From positions 1-64,000 of the IMG/VR virus record IMGVR_UViG_3300027736_000038: DNA of 64,000 bases; one strand, written 5' to 3'. This stretch comes from a virus. Under the pieces are notes generated by a model. It saw only the letters and a list, made by a program, of their open reading frames with translations, had not been told where the DNA came from and made no database searches. A program made the position numbers and the translations under genes. Shown one piece after another: positions 15,474 to 32,996 of this stretch (its first letter is position 1; every line of letters begins with the position of its first letter).

Positions 15474-18269
15474 TTAGTATTGTGATTCGTCCGGTAAAAT
15501 AGTTTGTCTAGGGAATAACACATAAAAATCTTGGCTATTTAATGGATTGGGAGTAGGGGTAGCACTTGGTAGTCCGGTCCAAGCAGGTGGGTTTAATCCA
15601 TTATCCCAATCATATGTAGCACTCTTATTAACGGTAAATCTATCAAGTTCAAAATTAATTTGATTCAATGAGTAATGTACAAAGTTACCTTGTGCGTTTG
15701 TATATCCCCAATTTGTTTCTATATTTGTTTTTATAACTTCCGCAGGACTTATTCCACCGGTTTCTCTTGGTTTTGTATAACATATAACCCAAGCCTGAGT
15801 ATATCCCAATGTACTACCATTTTCTTGTTGACTCGTCATCCATTGCGGTAATAATGTACTATTATACACTTGTCCTAATACATCGGCTACTTGATTACGC
15901 ATATTGAACAAACTATTAGGATATAACGTTATAGCATAGCCCGGAGTTAAACTGGTATAGAAGGTAGGCTCATATATAATACAATCCATCAAACCTGTAT
16001 CAGTAGTTAATACCATAGCAGTCCCATTGTAGGGGGTAGTAGATACCGTGAATTCAGTTGTACTATCAACACTAAGAACATAATAAGTAGTACCTGCTTC
16101 AATGTTTCCAAAAGTAGTGCCAGAAAACATTATTTGTCTACCTGACAATAAACCCACAGTTGAACCGCAAGTAATCTGATTGGTTGTGGCAGCAGTAGCA
16201 GTTACACTTAACGTACTTCCCGGTTGACCAAAATAATAGCTTGTAAAAATATTAGTTACACTAGTATACCATGCCCCTAAATTTAAATCTATTGGGCGAG
16301 GCCAGTTTATTTCAGCAGGAACACTTACACCGGACGGATTAACTAAGTTATCTATTACTTCACTATACACCACTTCATATATAATCTCGCCTGCATCATT
16401 TTTTGCCACCGCAGTTTTTAATTCACCTAAAGTAATATTTCTCCAATAGTGATTTTTTCTTTGTATTGCTGCAATATATTGATTTATATCACTAGCATAT
16501 ATTCCATACGCATGTTCATATATAACATTAGTAGCTTTTCCAAAATGAACGTCAGTTGGTCTATATAATAATAGAGGGTCTATTAGAGCGTCATTATCTA
16601 ATAATGTATTAAGAAGTTGTCTATCCTGTATGCTAGGCGATGCTTCTATGTACAATATGTCAGTTGGTTGATTATATTCTTGATATACATTTACTTCAAA
16701 TGTTTTACTAGAAAATATTGAATTATATGTAGTTGAATATGCCTGTACTGTGAAACTAAAATTAGTAGTAGTGGATGCATCTAACATTTGTGATGTAGGT
16801 TGATCCGCTATAATACCTATTATTTCTCCGTTAGATAACAATTCTAAGTCAGGAGGTAATGATCCTGAAGTTAATCTATATTGTAAATCTTCTGTGTCAG
16901 ATACTGCTTCAACTTTTAATGTACTGATACTACCGTTGTAAACAGTCCCTAAATTTTCAGTAGTAATCCATATAATATTACCTAATATATCAAAACTTAA
17001 TGTAAGTGAGAAATTAAAATTACCTGATGTTATAGATGGGCTATTTACTTTTCTCACGCTTACTGTAAAATTATAATTAATTATACTCTTTACATCTAAT
17101 ATAGGATATCCAGTCAACCATCCTGTAGTTGAATTACCTGACATCCAACTTGGCAAGTTAGAGAATATATATTCTAAATTATTTCCATCAAAATCGTAGC
17201 CTAACACTTTAAATGCAAAGTAGTTATCACTTTGAATTGTTCCTATTTGTGCAGCCTGTGTAGGTGGGATAGGTGGTAAAATATAATAACCATAATATGG
17301 ATCATTATCAGTTGGAGCAATAACTAATGGTCTTGTATTTAATATAGTTGGTGGTCTAGTATTAGGCTGTAATCCTAATGTACCCCCTTGACTTAAGGGC
17401 AAGTTTTGATTAATAACAGTAATTGAATAAGAAGCAATATTGCCGCCAAGTGGGCTTAATAGTCTTAACACAAATGAATATGTTCTTTTTGTGGGTTGTC
17501 CGGTAGAGATACTCGGTAACGTAACATTCATTGTGCCCGACGCATCGGCCAATGGTAATGCAGTACCAAATTCAGTAGCAGATATTGAAAATGAATTATT
17601 TGATGTATTAACATCTCTTATATAGTAAGTTTGATTAGATACAATATCCCCGAATGTATTAGTAAATACAACCGGTCTTCCTATCATAGTACTGTTTATA
17701 GAATTGTCAAAACATGAAATATAATCAGTAGTTGAACTTGATGACAATGCTACAGTTGTTACAGTGGGTAGTGTTAAATTAATTATTGGCGGGAGTGCAT
17801 AACCTTGAATAAGCCCTGATTCAGATAATTCAAGCCCCGGAGGTAATAGTCCTTCTTGCAAATCAACTATTACATTATTTGTCGTATCAGGATTAGCGTA
17901 TTGTACTTGAATTTGTGTCCATGTGCTATCGTTTACATTTTTCAACGAACCAGCGGGAGTGGTAAATTGTGGTACAGCAGTCCCTGACACGGTTATGCTA
18001 AACGTCCTGTCACGTATATTACCCAAGTTATCAGTTGCACGAATAGTAAATGAAGTTGTAGTATTTTGTGTAACTAGTGTAGGTACACCACTTATTAATC
18101 CGTTACTTGTTTTCAATGTTAGATTAGTAGGAAGTGATCCGGATAATAAAGTATATGTTATTGTAGCTGCCGGATCCACTGGAGTGGCTGAAACCAAAAA
18201 AGTCATAGTATATCCATAGGGATAAGTTCCTATAGAACCTGCGGGGGTAATCCAAGTTGGTTGTGCCAT
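15474..18269 (-). CDS. Large virion protein with Ig-like repeats
   Basis: A 931-residue protein. Residues 1-95 and at least three later segments have the putative-Ig (cadherin-like, He_PIG) pattern: LPTNLTLKTSNGLISGVP, LPPGLELSESGLIQGY and LPPDLELLSNGEIIGI. Two copies of the dispersed beta module occur (PVVFTNTFGDIVSNQTYYIR; QIMFSGTTFGNIEAGTTYYV). The C-terminal third (from about residue 540) is a different, conserved-looking alpha/beta region with TDILYIEASPSIQDRQLLNT. A baseplate- or fibre-associated adhesin is the likely role. It follows the endolysin gene directly, sharing its late promoter. Confidence 0.65.
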   Translation of the reverse strand: MAQPTWITPAGSIGTYPYGYTMTFLVSATPVDPAATITYTLLSGSLPTNLTLKTSNGLISGVPTLVTQNTTTSFTIRATDNLGNIRDRTFSITVSGTAVPQFTTPAGSLKNVNDSTWTQIQVQYANPDTTNNVIVDLQEGLLPPGLELSESGLIQGYALPPIINLTLPTVTTVALSSSSTTDYISCFDNSINSTMIGRPVVFTNTFGDIVSNQTYYIRDVNTSNNSFSISATEFGTALPLADASGTMNVTLPSISTGQPTKRTYSFVLRLLSPLGGNIASYSITVINQNLPLSQGGTLGLQPNTRPPTILNTRPLVIAPTDNDPYYGYYILPPIPPTQAAQIGTIQSDNYFAFKVLGYDFDGNNLEYIFSNLPSWMSGNSTTGWLTGYPILDVKSIINYNFTVSVRKVNSPSITSGNFNFSLTLSFDILGNIIWITTENLGTVYNGSISTLKVEAVSDTEDLQYRLTSGSLPPDLELLSNGEIIGIIADQPTSQMLDASTTTNFSFTVQAYSTTYNSIFSSKTFEVNVYQEYNQPTDILYIEASPSIQDRQLLNTLLDNDALIDPLLLYRPTDVHFGKATNVIYEHAYGIYASDINQYIAAIQRKNHYWRNITLGELKTAVAKNDAGEIIYEVVYSEVIDNLVNPSGVSVPAEINWPRPIDLNLGAWYTSVTNIFTSYYFGQPGSTLSVTATAATTNQITCGSTVGLLSGRQIMFSGTTFGNIEAGTTYYVLSVDSTTEFTVSTTPYNGTAMVLTTDTGLMDCIIYEPTFYTSLTPGYAITLYPNSLFNMRNQVADVLGQVYNSTLLPQWMTSQQENGSTLGYTQAWVICYTKPRETGGISPAEVIKTNIETNWGYTNAQGNFVHYSLNQINFELDRFTVNKSATYDWDNGLNPPAWTGLPSATPTPNPLNSQDFYVLFPRQTILPDESQY

Positions 18270-18270
18270 A

Positions 18271-18891
18271 TTAACTTGTTAAATAATGCATCGCTAATTC
18301 GTAATGATGCTTTCTATCTTCTAAACCAATTGTACCACCATTGATACGTTTAGTTAATGTTACAAAATCTCCACTATCACAGTATTGATTTAGTTTGTTA
18401 TTATCCCAGAACCATCCAGCACTTGCTACAGCACCGTTTGGCGTTTCTAAGTAAGCTATTGTATCTTCTAAACTCATGCCTAAATCTGCTGCAAATTTTG
18501 TATAGTTAGCACGACCTGTTAATTGAATTAGTCCACGACCACAGAAGCGATATCCATCACCTGATTCTTCTGGGCCATTACTCATACGATTAGCATAGAC
18601 ACGATTAGCAATACGTTCTGGCTTTTTAGCATATTGATTTGCTAGTTCATCGTTGGGAAAATATTTACCAAATGTACCACGTAGACCCTTAGCACTATAG
18701 TTTAAATTTTCTTTAATAGCAGTATATCCACCGGATTCATGTGCTGTTTGTGCTAGAAAGCCTGCCAATCTTGCTGGATTAACATTCATGTCATAGTATT
18801 CAGCCACTGTGTTTAGTGGTTCTAAGTATCCCTCAAGAATACTTGATTTTGTTCGGGGACACATATGTGTCAATAAATCTAGTGTTACCAT
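18271..18891 (-). CDS. Endolysin, glycoside hydrolase family 19
   Basis: A 206-residue single-domain muralytic enzyme. The GH19 features are visible: FLAQTAHESGGYTAIKENLN with the catalytic Glu in AHESGG, then YRFCGRGLIQLTGRANYTKF, and ASAGWFWDNNKLNQYCD. It cuts peptidoglycan glycan strands at lysis and would need the holin to reach the periplasm, because no signal peptide is present. Late promoter at 18917-18910 and ribosome binding site AAGGAAG before the ATG. It lies within the fibre block rather than beside the holin. Confidence 0.9.
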   Translation of the reverse strand: MVTLDLLTHMCPRTKSSILEGYLEPLNTVAEYYDMNVNPARLAGFLAQTAHESGGYTAIKENLNYSAKGLRGTFGKYFPNDELANQYAKKPERIANRVYANRMSNGPEESGDGYRFCGRGLIQLTGRANYTKFAADLGMSLEDTIAYLETPNGAVASAGWFWDNNKLNQYCDSGDFVTLTKRINGGTIGLEDRKHHYELAMHYLTS

Positions 18892-18909
18892 AATACTTCC
18901 TTATTATAG

Positions 18910-18917
18910 TATTTATC
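18910..18917 (-). promoter_or_regulatory. T4-type late promoter for the endolysin unit
   Basis: GATAAATA on the minus strand, 18 bases upstream of ATG 18891, with AAGGAAG between. Confidence 0.65.
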
Positions 18918-18942
18918 GTTTTGATTGAAGGTTGTTGATGAC

Positions 18943-20037
18943 CTATATACTTGACGGGAAAGATCGTGTTGATCCAGGCCAGACTATATATACGGCTCCG
19001 TCGCCGCCTGGACAAGCACCGCCTGAACCTCCTCCGCCGTATGCACCACCCGCTACACCATATGTAGCAGATGCCCCGGAGCTGCCGCCCGAACCTCCAC
19101 CTCCTCCGCGACCACCGTCAATATCATAGACCCCGCCGGCACCATTGTTACTTTGACCATATATTCCTACACCTCCGCCGTTACCGGCTCTTTGTGAGCC
19201 GCCGCTAACCGACCCGCCGCCACCGCCGCCACCTCCTCCTGCGCCATCGCTACCATTCTGGTTGCTAGCAGTTGATCCGTTCCCGCCGTTACCTGAGTAG
19301 CCGCCGGCGCCACCGCCGCCGCCGTAGCCTCCCCAAAAGGTTCCGCCGTTGCCGCCCGTGCCGCCACCGGTGGCGCCTGAATATCCACCACCTGACCCGC
19401 CGCTGCCGCCGCCCAATCCTCCATTGCCAAAAACTGAATTATTAAAATGTGATGCACTTCCATCACAATCCGGTGACGAAAAAGATCCTGCGCCACCGGG
19501 ACCAACGTAAACCGGATATGTATTTCCCGGCACAACTGCAATATTATTTTGCCAGCCTAGGCCACCACCTCCACCTGCATTATTATATCCTCCGCCGCCG
19601 CCGCCTATTGTAACTACACTAACTGATGTTACGCCAGCTGGTGCTGTCCATATATAGTATCCAGCAGTTGTATATGCTTGTTGCCCGGCTGCTGCGGTTG
19701 TAGTAATTTGATTGCTTGCAGAACTAGGAGAACTTGTACCAATTGAATTTGTTGCAGTAACAGTAAATGTATATGCTGTACCCGGTGATAATCCAGTAAT
19801 ATTAATAGTGCCTGACCCTGCTTGACTCAATGTACCAGATCCGCCGGCGGGATTTGAGGTTGCAGTATAACTAGTTATAGTAGAGCCACCGTTATATGCA
19901 GGGGCAGTATAAGTTAATGTAGCTGTTGTTGTTCCAGTAGCAGTTGCAGTACCTACTGTGGGTGCATTAGGTACTGAAATTATTACCGCAGTAAATCCCG
20001 ATATTCGCATTGGTCCAAATGATATTCCCATTATCAA
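18943..20037 (-). CDS. Fibronectin III plus glycine-rich adhesin
   Basis: A 364-residue protein. Residues about 20-112 form one fibronectin type III domain (PNAPTVGTATATGTTTATLT to GLSPGTAYTFTVTATN). Residues 120-155 are the usual entry to a glycine-rich tail domain (YYIWTAPAGVTSVSVVTIGG), and the rest is dominated by runs of Gly with Ser and Asn. Such Gly-rich domains in T4-like receptor adhesins (gp38 of phage S16) form packed polyglycine-II helices at the fibre tip. It lies nine bases after the giant fibre gene, as expected for a tip adhesin or fibre chaperone. GC content here is locally high because of the glycine codons. Confidence 0.7.
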   Translation of the reverse strand: MIMGISFGPMRISGFTAVIISVPNAPTVGTATATGTTTATLTYTAPAYNGGSTITSYTATSNPAGGSGTLSQAGSGTINITGLSPGTAYTFTVTATNSIGTSSPSSASNQITTTAAAGQQAYTTAGYYIWTAPAGVTSVSVVTIGGGGGGYNNAGGGGGLGWQNNIAVVPGNTYPVYVGPGGAGSFSSPDCDGSASHFNNSVFGNGGLGGGSGGSGGGYSGATGGGTGGNGGTFWGGYGGGGGAGGYSGNGGNGSTASNQNGSDGAGGGGGGGGGSVSGGSQRAGNGGGVGIYGQSNNGAGGVYDIDGGRGGGGGSGGSSGASATYGVAGGAYGGGGSGGACPGGDGAVYIVWPGSTRSFPSSI

Positions 20038-20046
20038 CTTTCAATG

Positions 20047-28437
<8,391 letters not shown>

Positions 28438-28449
28438 GTTAGTGTTACC

Positions 28450-28468
28450 TATTTATAATGTATTTATC
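28450..28468 (-). promoter_or_regulatory. Tandem late promoters for the giant fibre
   Basis: Two motifs on the minus strand: GATAAATA (28468-28461) and a perfect T4 late box TATAAATA (28457-28450), both upstream of ATG 28437, followed by AGGTAACACT as the probable ribosome binding region. Confidence 0.75.
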
Positions 28469-28489
28469 GTTATTTGAGAAACGGTGACC

Positions 28490-28520
28490 CAAAAAAATAC
28501 CCGACTATTGCCGGGTATTT
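28490..28520 (-). terminator. Rho-independent terminator
   Basis: A nine-bp stem AAATACCCG/CGGGTATTT with an eight-base loop and a run of seven T on the minus strand. It ends the transcript of the 953-residue gene just before the fibre promoters. Confidence 0.85.
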
Positions 28521-28535
28521 TAAAGTACGATTCTT

Positions 28536-31397
28536 TTATAGACCGCTTAATTTTCTGTAGTCTTTTAATAAATCATTAGACTCTTTCATTGGACTACCTA
28601 ATCCATCAACTCCCATACGATTCTTTTGACCATTGATAACTGGAACTGTTGTTTGACCAGTAGATTTTTGTTTATTCAATCCACCACTGATAACCTTAGT
28701 CATAAAGTCAATGTCAGCTTCAAAAGTATCATCTGCGCTATTAGCGTATGATTCATCTACTTTTGTGTCTTTCTTGTATTTTTCGTCTTTCTTGTCATCG
28801 TATTCAATATCTTTTTTTACTTCTTTACCGGCTTCTTCACCAGTAGTATCTTCTTTACCTTCAGTAGGACTTGAATATACTTGACCTTCTTCTTCATCAG
28901 CACCTGCATCCGCTGTTGCTAATGCGCTATTAGCCGCTGCATTACCTGCGACATCAGCATTAGTATTATCAGCACCAGAGTCTGGAGCATTTTCAGATAC
29001 TTCAAATTCCATTTGATCTTCTGATTCTACTTCATCTACCATTTCTTTTGAACCACAAGAATGACCAGCTTCCATCATGCCGCCGCATTCATTGCAAGTT
29101 TCTTCTTCACCGTGCATATGATCTTCTTCGCCGTGTCCTTCGTGACCTTCTTCACTTTCGTAATCACCGCCACTTGGCATTTCGCCGCCTGCGCCTGATA
29201 ACTTTCTCATCAATGCCATCATACCGTCATGGTCATCAACTACTTCAATGCCACCAGGAGCTTGTGTTGAGCCTTGTGGTGCGCCATAACCATTGTGTTC
29301 ATCACCGCCAAACAAACCCATGCCTGCTGACTTGATGATACTTAACAACTGGTCAGCTTCACCATCTTGTGCTGATACACTTACTGAATCAGGAGAACCT
29401 TGTTGACCTTTACTGATAGAAACTGTCATGCCTTCTGAAACTTTTTCTTCGCTTTCAAGTAGTGCATTCAATTGCTTGTCCAATGATTCAAACGCAAATT
29501 CTTCTAAATTTGAATCATAGCGTGTTCTATCAGTAAATGTATTTCCACCTACTTTAAACTTGCCACCTTGTGGTGTTCTAGCAAGCCCGGCAGTGAAAGG
29601 ATTGCCTTCATCCATACCCATGTCATCTGCACCATAACTAGCCATTGTGCCTACTTCGTTTTCACCAAATGCTTGTTGAACAGGCTTTCCTCTTTTTTGT
29701 AATGTTTGAATTAAACGACTATTCATATCTTGAGCGCGGCCCATGCCTATTGATGCTAGAGCAGGATGAGCACCCGGAGTCTTATACAAATTGATTTCAT
29801 CTTGGTATGCTTTGTGTTCTTCTGGAGAAGCCTCATCACCATAATGATCATATTGATTAGATGGACTAGCCACATAAGCCTCGTCTACTTCACCAACTCT
29901 TGTACGACCAAGTATTGGCATTTGACCATAGCACTCATCTAGGCCTTCTTTAAAGCCATCATGGTAGCAACGTGCTTCTTCCATATTATCGTGTGTGCAA
30001 TTGTAAGGCATTTTTCTTAGTGCGTGACTCTTACCTTCAAGTCTTGCTGCTTGTAAATGATGTTCCATACCTTCTTTCACTTTCTTTTTCTCAGTTTTCT
30101 TAGCAAAAGGATTTACACCTTTCTTAGGTGCTGCACCTTTTTTCTTTGTATCGTTTGGACCGTTACCATCTTCAGCATAGTCAGGGATACCGTTCTTGTT
30201 GGCATCTGGCTTTTTCTTATCGTCTTTTTTGTCATCTTTCTTAGCGAAAGGATTAACACCTTTTTTGCTTTCTAACACACCGCGATTAGCAGTGCTTAGT
30301 GGGCTTGATTGTGCAAAATGTTGCGGTTGTTCTGCTTCTGGCAAATTAGGTCTTGCATGTTGACCGTGAACATTTTTAATACTTTGTTTCAAACTGGTAA
30401 TTTGATCTCTTGATGGCAAGCCTGCTCTTTTGCCCTGAGTGTTTATACTATTTTTAGCCGACCTACGATGCCATTTTTCTAATGGATCACCGGTGCCACT
30501 GTGCATTGGGCTTTTTCTGCCAGCGTAGTCATCGGGGTAGTCATTATCGTAAGCATCATCCATGTCAGGGCCAAACGTATGGTCTAGTGGTTCCTGTGTG
30601 TACAATTGGTCTTTGTATTTAGGATCACGATACTTAGCTGCTTCTTCTATTTCACTTTCTTTCATTTTTTGAAATTGTGAGCCTGCAATTTTTGTAGCAG
30701 CTTCTTTGCCGTACTTAGGTGTCAATTTACGAACCAATGCGTCAAATCCTGTAGAGGCATTGTTATGCTTACCAACATCTCCTGTTTCTTTCATTGGTGC
30801 AACTTGTGAGCCTGCACCTGCAGCGGGTGCAGCACCAGGTGCAGTTGGGGCAGCGCCTGGCTTCTGCATTGACATTGTACCATTCTTAGCTGCTTGTACC
30901 ACTGCTGGATCTTGAGTAGTGATAGCTGGCATATTAGGATTAGCAGGATCTTTAATCATAAAAGATGGCTTTGTTGCCATTTGCTGCTGTTGCTTCTGTT
31001 GCGGTGTAGCTGGCATTGGTTGTACTGCTAGTCCTGCTTCGCTTAATGCTTCGTCCATTATATCAAAGTATTCTTTAAGACTATGCTTAACACTAGGCTT
31101 GCCAGTTGGCTTAGGTGCTTTACCGACACCCATTGCTTTGTTTAGTGCTGTGCTATCGTACTCTTTTGCTTTGTCAGGATTTGGTGGACGACCTTTGCCG
31201 CGCTTTGGTTCATTTGCAAGACCCATTTTACCTAAACTCATACGAGCAATTGGTTTACCATATTGATCAGTAACATCTTCTGATCCATGTTTATTTCCAT
31301 ATCCACCTGGGCCTGCTTTGTGAACTGTACCTTTATCAGTAGCTGTTGTTGCTTCTGATAAATTGTCGAATGATTTTAATATATCTCTGATATCCAT
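28536..31397 (-). CDS. Large acidic internal-head or core-like polyprotein (953 aa)
   Basis: A mostly disordered, very hydrophilic protein. Visible parts: N-terminus MDIRDILKSFDNLSEAT; a Gln/Ala/Pro-rich stretch (about 125-200); two VNPFAKK repeats around a Ca-binding-like DANKNGIPDYAEDGNG segment; a helical block with Cys (NCTHDNMEEARCYHDGFKEG); a compact segment (ISKGQQGSPDSVSVSAQDGE, LLSIIKSAGM) of a type I recall from T4-like head-core proteins; a His/Glu-rich stretch with a Cys pair motif CNECGG-x(6)-CG; and an acidic C-terminus. Recurrent IEEA, VKEG, VDEA and VSEG linkers suggest proteolytic processing in the prohead. Role inferred, not proven. Confidence 0.5.
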   Translation of the reverse strand: MDIRDILKSFDNLSEATTATDKGTVHKAGPGGYGNKHGSEDVTDQYGKPIARMSLGKMGLANEPKRGKGRPPNPDKAKEYDSTALNKAMGVGKAPKPTGKPSVKHSLKEYFDIMDEALSEAGLAVQPMPATPQQKQQQQMATKPSFMIKDPANPNMPAITTQDPAVVQAAKNGTMSMQKPGAAPTAPGAAPAAGAGSQVAPMKETGDVGKHNNASTGFDALVRKLTPKYGKEAATKIAGSQFQKMKESEIEEAAKYRDPKYKDQLYTQEPLDHTFGPDMDDAYDNDYPDDYAGRKSPMHSGTGDPLEKWHRRSAKNSINTQGKRAGLPSRDQITSLKQSIKNVHGQHARPNLPEAEQPQHFAQSSPLSTANRGVLESKKGVNPFAKKDDKKDDKKKPDANKNGIPDYAEDGNGPNDTKKKGAAPKKGVNPFAKKTEKKKVKEGMEHHLQAARLEGKSHALRKMPYNCTHDNMEEARCYHDGFKEGLDECYGQMPILGRTRVGEVDEAYVASPSNQYDHYGDEASPEEHKAYQDEINLYKTPGAHPALASIGMGRAQDMNSRLIQTLQKRGKPVQQAFGENEVGTMASYGADDMGMDEGNPFTAGLARTPQGGKFKVGGNTFTDRTRYDSNLEEFAFESLDKQLNALLESEEKVSEGMTVSISKGQQGSPDSVSVSAQDGEADQLLSIIKSAGMGLFGGDEHNGYGAPQGSTQAPGGIEVVDDHDGMMALMRKLSGAGGEMPSGGDYESEEGHEGHGEEDHMHGEEETCNECGGMMEAGHSCGSKEMVDEVESEDQMEFEVSENAPDSGADNTNADVAGNAAANSALATADAGADEEEGQVYSSPTEGKEDTTGEEAGKEVKKDIEYDDKKDEKYKKDTKVDESYANSADDTFEADIDFMTKVISGGLNKQKSTGQTTVPVINGQKNRMGVDGLGSPMKESNDLLKDYRKLSGL

Positions 31398-31407
31398 TTT
31401 CTTTTCC

Positions 31408-32037
31408 TTAACGGTTATATGCTGCGCCAGTCTTTGGCTTTGGTGGCATTTTGATAGTAGTCATTGGACTCTTATCACCCAACTTCTTATCATCTAAATA
31501 TGGCTTGAACGGGTCAAACGCATCTTTTGTTTTTGTTCCTGCATATGGAATATCAATCTTAGACTCTTTAGCTTGATCTTTGATTGAAGTTAAATATGAA
31601 TCTCCATACGCTTTGCTTGCTGCTTTAGCGTCTGGCTGTTGACCCATTTCTTCTTTGTCAAGTAATGGACTATTTTTCATTTCATTTTCATAGCCGGCCA
31701 TTTCGCTGTCAATGCTATCATCAAAGTCTGTTGATACCATACGCACCATGTTAACATTGTATCCACATAGTTGAGCAAGTTGTTGTACCATTGGCTCTGT
31801 AGCTGGGTATCTAAACTCAACTTTAATCAATGTTACGCTTTCATTCTCTAAATTAGGAAATCCATATGGTGACTTCTGTATCGGGGTAGACTTTGGTTCA
31901 CTGATTTCCACTGGGTCAAACTTGGTTAGATTGTATTTAAACATATCTAAAAAGTTTTTGTCAATGGTGCCGGCAATTTTGATAGTATACTTGTAAGTAT
32001 GTATACTTTCCATAATATGTTGTTTGAGGCTTCGCAT
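31408..32037 (-). CDS. Head-targeted internal protein candidate
   Basis: A 209-residue protein. The first ten residues, MRSLKQHIME, line up position by position with the capsid-targeting signal of T4 internal proteins (MKTYQEFIAE, from memory), including the I-x-E site cut by the prohead protease. The next 90 residues form an alpha/beta domain (YKYTIKIAGTIDKNFLDMFK, VTLIKVEFRYPA) and the C-terminal half is hydrophilic. Late promoter at 32064-32057 and a good ribosome binding site (AGGAAT). It is followed by the 953-residue core-like protein in the same transcript. Confidence 0.55.
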   Translation of the reverse strand: MRSLKQHIMESIHTYKYTIKIAGTIDKNFLDMFKYNLTKFDPVEISEPKSTPIQKSPYGFPNLENESVTLIKVEFRYPATEPMVQQLAQLCGYNVNMVRMVSTDFDDSIDSEMAGYENEMKNSPLLDKEEMGQQPDAKAASKAYGDSYLTSIKDQAKESKIDIPYAGTKTKDAFDPFKPYLDDKKLGDKSPMTTIKMPPKPKTGAAYNR

Positions 32038-32056
32038 TTTTTATTCCTGTATATAT

Positions 32057-32064
32057 TATTTATC
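32057..32064 (-). promoter_or_regulatory. T4-type late promoter
   Basis: GATAAATA on the minus strand, 19 bases before ATG 32037, with AGGAAT between. It overlaps the region just after the stop of the small terminase gene. Confidence 0.65.
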
Positions 32065-32067
32065 TTT

Positions 32068-32544
32068 TTAGTCGGATTTCGCTGCCAACATCTTAAGTAA
32101 CTCATTTCTGTCAAGTTCTCTACCCTCACCTAACGGGGTAGCCTCAATCTCTTTGTCTCTACTTGCTTCTTTTTGATCTAATTGCGCTTTTTTTAGTTGC
32201 AAATCAATCATCTTTAACTTCTTATTTAGTTTAGCAGTCTTTGCTGTGATAGCATGTCCTAGCATAGTTCCAGCAACATTGAATATCTCGCTAGCATATC
32301 TACTATCAACTTGCATTCCCAAGTCCATCAAGTCTTTATAGCTATCTTGTGCTAGTGTAGCAAGACTATCCATCTCATCGTCAGCAGCTTCTAATCCACG
32401 TACTTGTGGTAATGCTTGTTCTATTTTTGATAGACTATCTAATGCTTCAGTGGTAATTTCTTGTGCGTTCTCTGGCGTCGGTTTTGCCAAAGTGTCTATT
32501 TCATTTTGGGGAAGTTCAAATAATTCTTCTAGCTTTTTTGTCAT
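32068..32544 (-). CDS. 16: Terminase small subunit (gp16-like)
   Basis: A 158-residue helical protein. The central part (MDSLATLAQDSYKDLMDLGM, then EIFNVAGTMLGHAITAKTAK) has the pattern of T4 gp16: two long helices around a conserved region, with a Lys-rich C-terminal coiled coil (KLNKKLKMIDLQLKKAQLDQ). The protein forms a ring that recognises concatemeric DNA and regulates the large terminase gp17. The ATG is preceded at five bases by CTAAATAC, a late-like motif, and no clear ribosome binding site is visible. It neighbours gp4 and the internal head candidates, an assembly context. Confidence 0.72.
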   Translation of the reverse strand: MTKKLEELFELPQNEIDTLAKPTPENAQEITTEALDSLSKIEQALPQVRGLEAADDEMDSLATLAQDSYKDLMDLGMQVDSRYASEIFNVAGTMLGHAITAKTAKLNKKLKMIDLQLKKAQLDQKEASRDKEIEATPLGEGRELDRNELLKMLAAKSD

Positions 32545-32556
32545 AAAAGTATTTAG

Positions 32557-32994
32557 TTACTTTCGTGACCCGTTTCTAAAAAGGTCATCTTCAGTTATGA
32601 CTCTAAACGCAAACCCTTGCATTTTACAATATGCAGTAGCAGCGGCCCATTTAGCATGATTTACAGCAACTACTGCTCTATCTCTTGCGCTTGCCGCACG
32701 GCTTTCAATTAGACTTTGTTTCTTGGGTTTAATCTCTACTACTTCAGCAATTGCTTTTCCATACTTGTTTTGATAAACAACAAAGAAGTCTGGAATATAG
32801 TTATGCACTTTACCATCTAATGGACTACGATAAGGAATAGACATTGATTCGCTAGCCCAATGTGTTACGTTATTATGTGTATCACAAAAGGTCATGAATG
32901 TTAATTCCCATCCTGAACGGTATTTAGGTTTATGTTTCCCTACATATTTTTGTGGGTTTTTAGGAGTATATATGCCTTGTGCCCAGTTACCCAT
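32557..32994 (-). CDS. 4: Head completion protein (gp4-like)
   Basis: A 145-residue protein with the T4 gp4 (gp50) pattern: QGIYTPKNPQKYVGKHKPKY, YRSGWELTFMTFCD, HWASESMSIPYRSPLDGKVH, YIPDFFVVY and AEVVEIKPKKQ. The PDF-x(n)-E-I-K-P-K arrangement is that of a nuclease-like (TnsA-type) fold. In T4 it completes the packaged head before tail joining. It sits between the small terminase and the tail genes and follows the 119-residue gene by two bases. Confidence 0.85.
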   Translation of the reverse strand: MGNWAQGIYTPKNPQKYVGKHKPKYRSGWELTFMTFCDTHNNVTHWASESMSIPYRSPLDGKVHNYIPDFFVVYQNKYGKAIAEVVEIKPKKQSLIESRAASARDRAVVAVNHAKWAAATAYCKMQGFAFRVITEDDLFRNGSRK

Positions 32995-32996
32995 GA

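Noticed and set aside
19167-19541. Overlapping minus-strand frame in the Gly-rich adhesin region
   Set aside because: Ala/Val/Gln-rich reading of glycine codons in a shifted frame; the adhesin frame is well supported by its FN3 domain.
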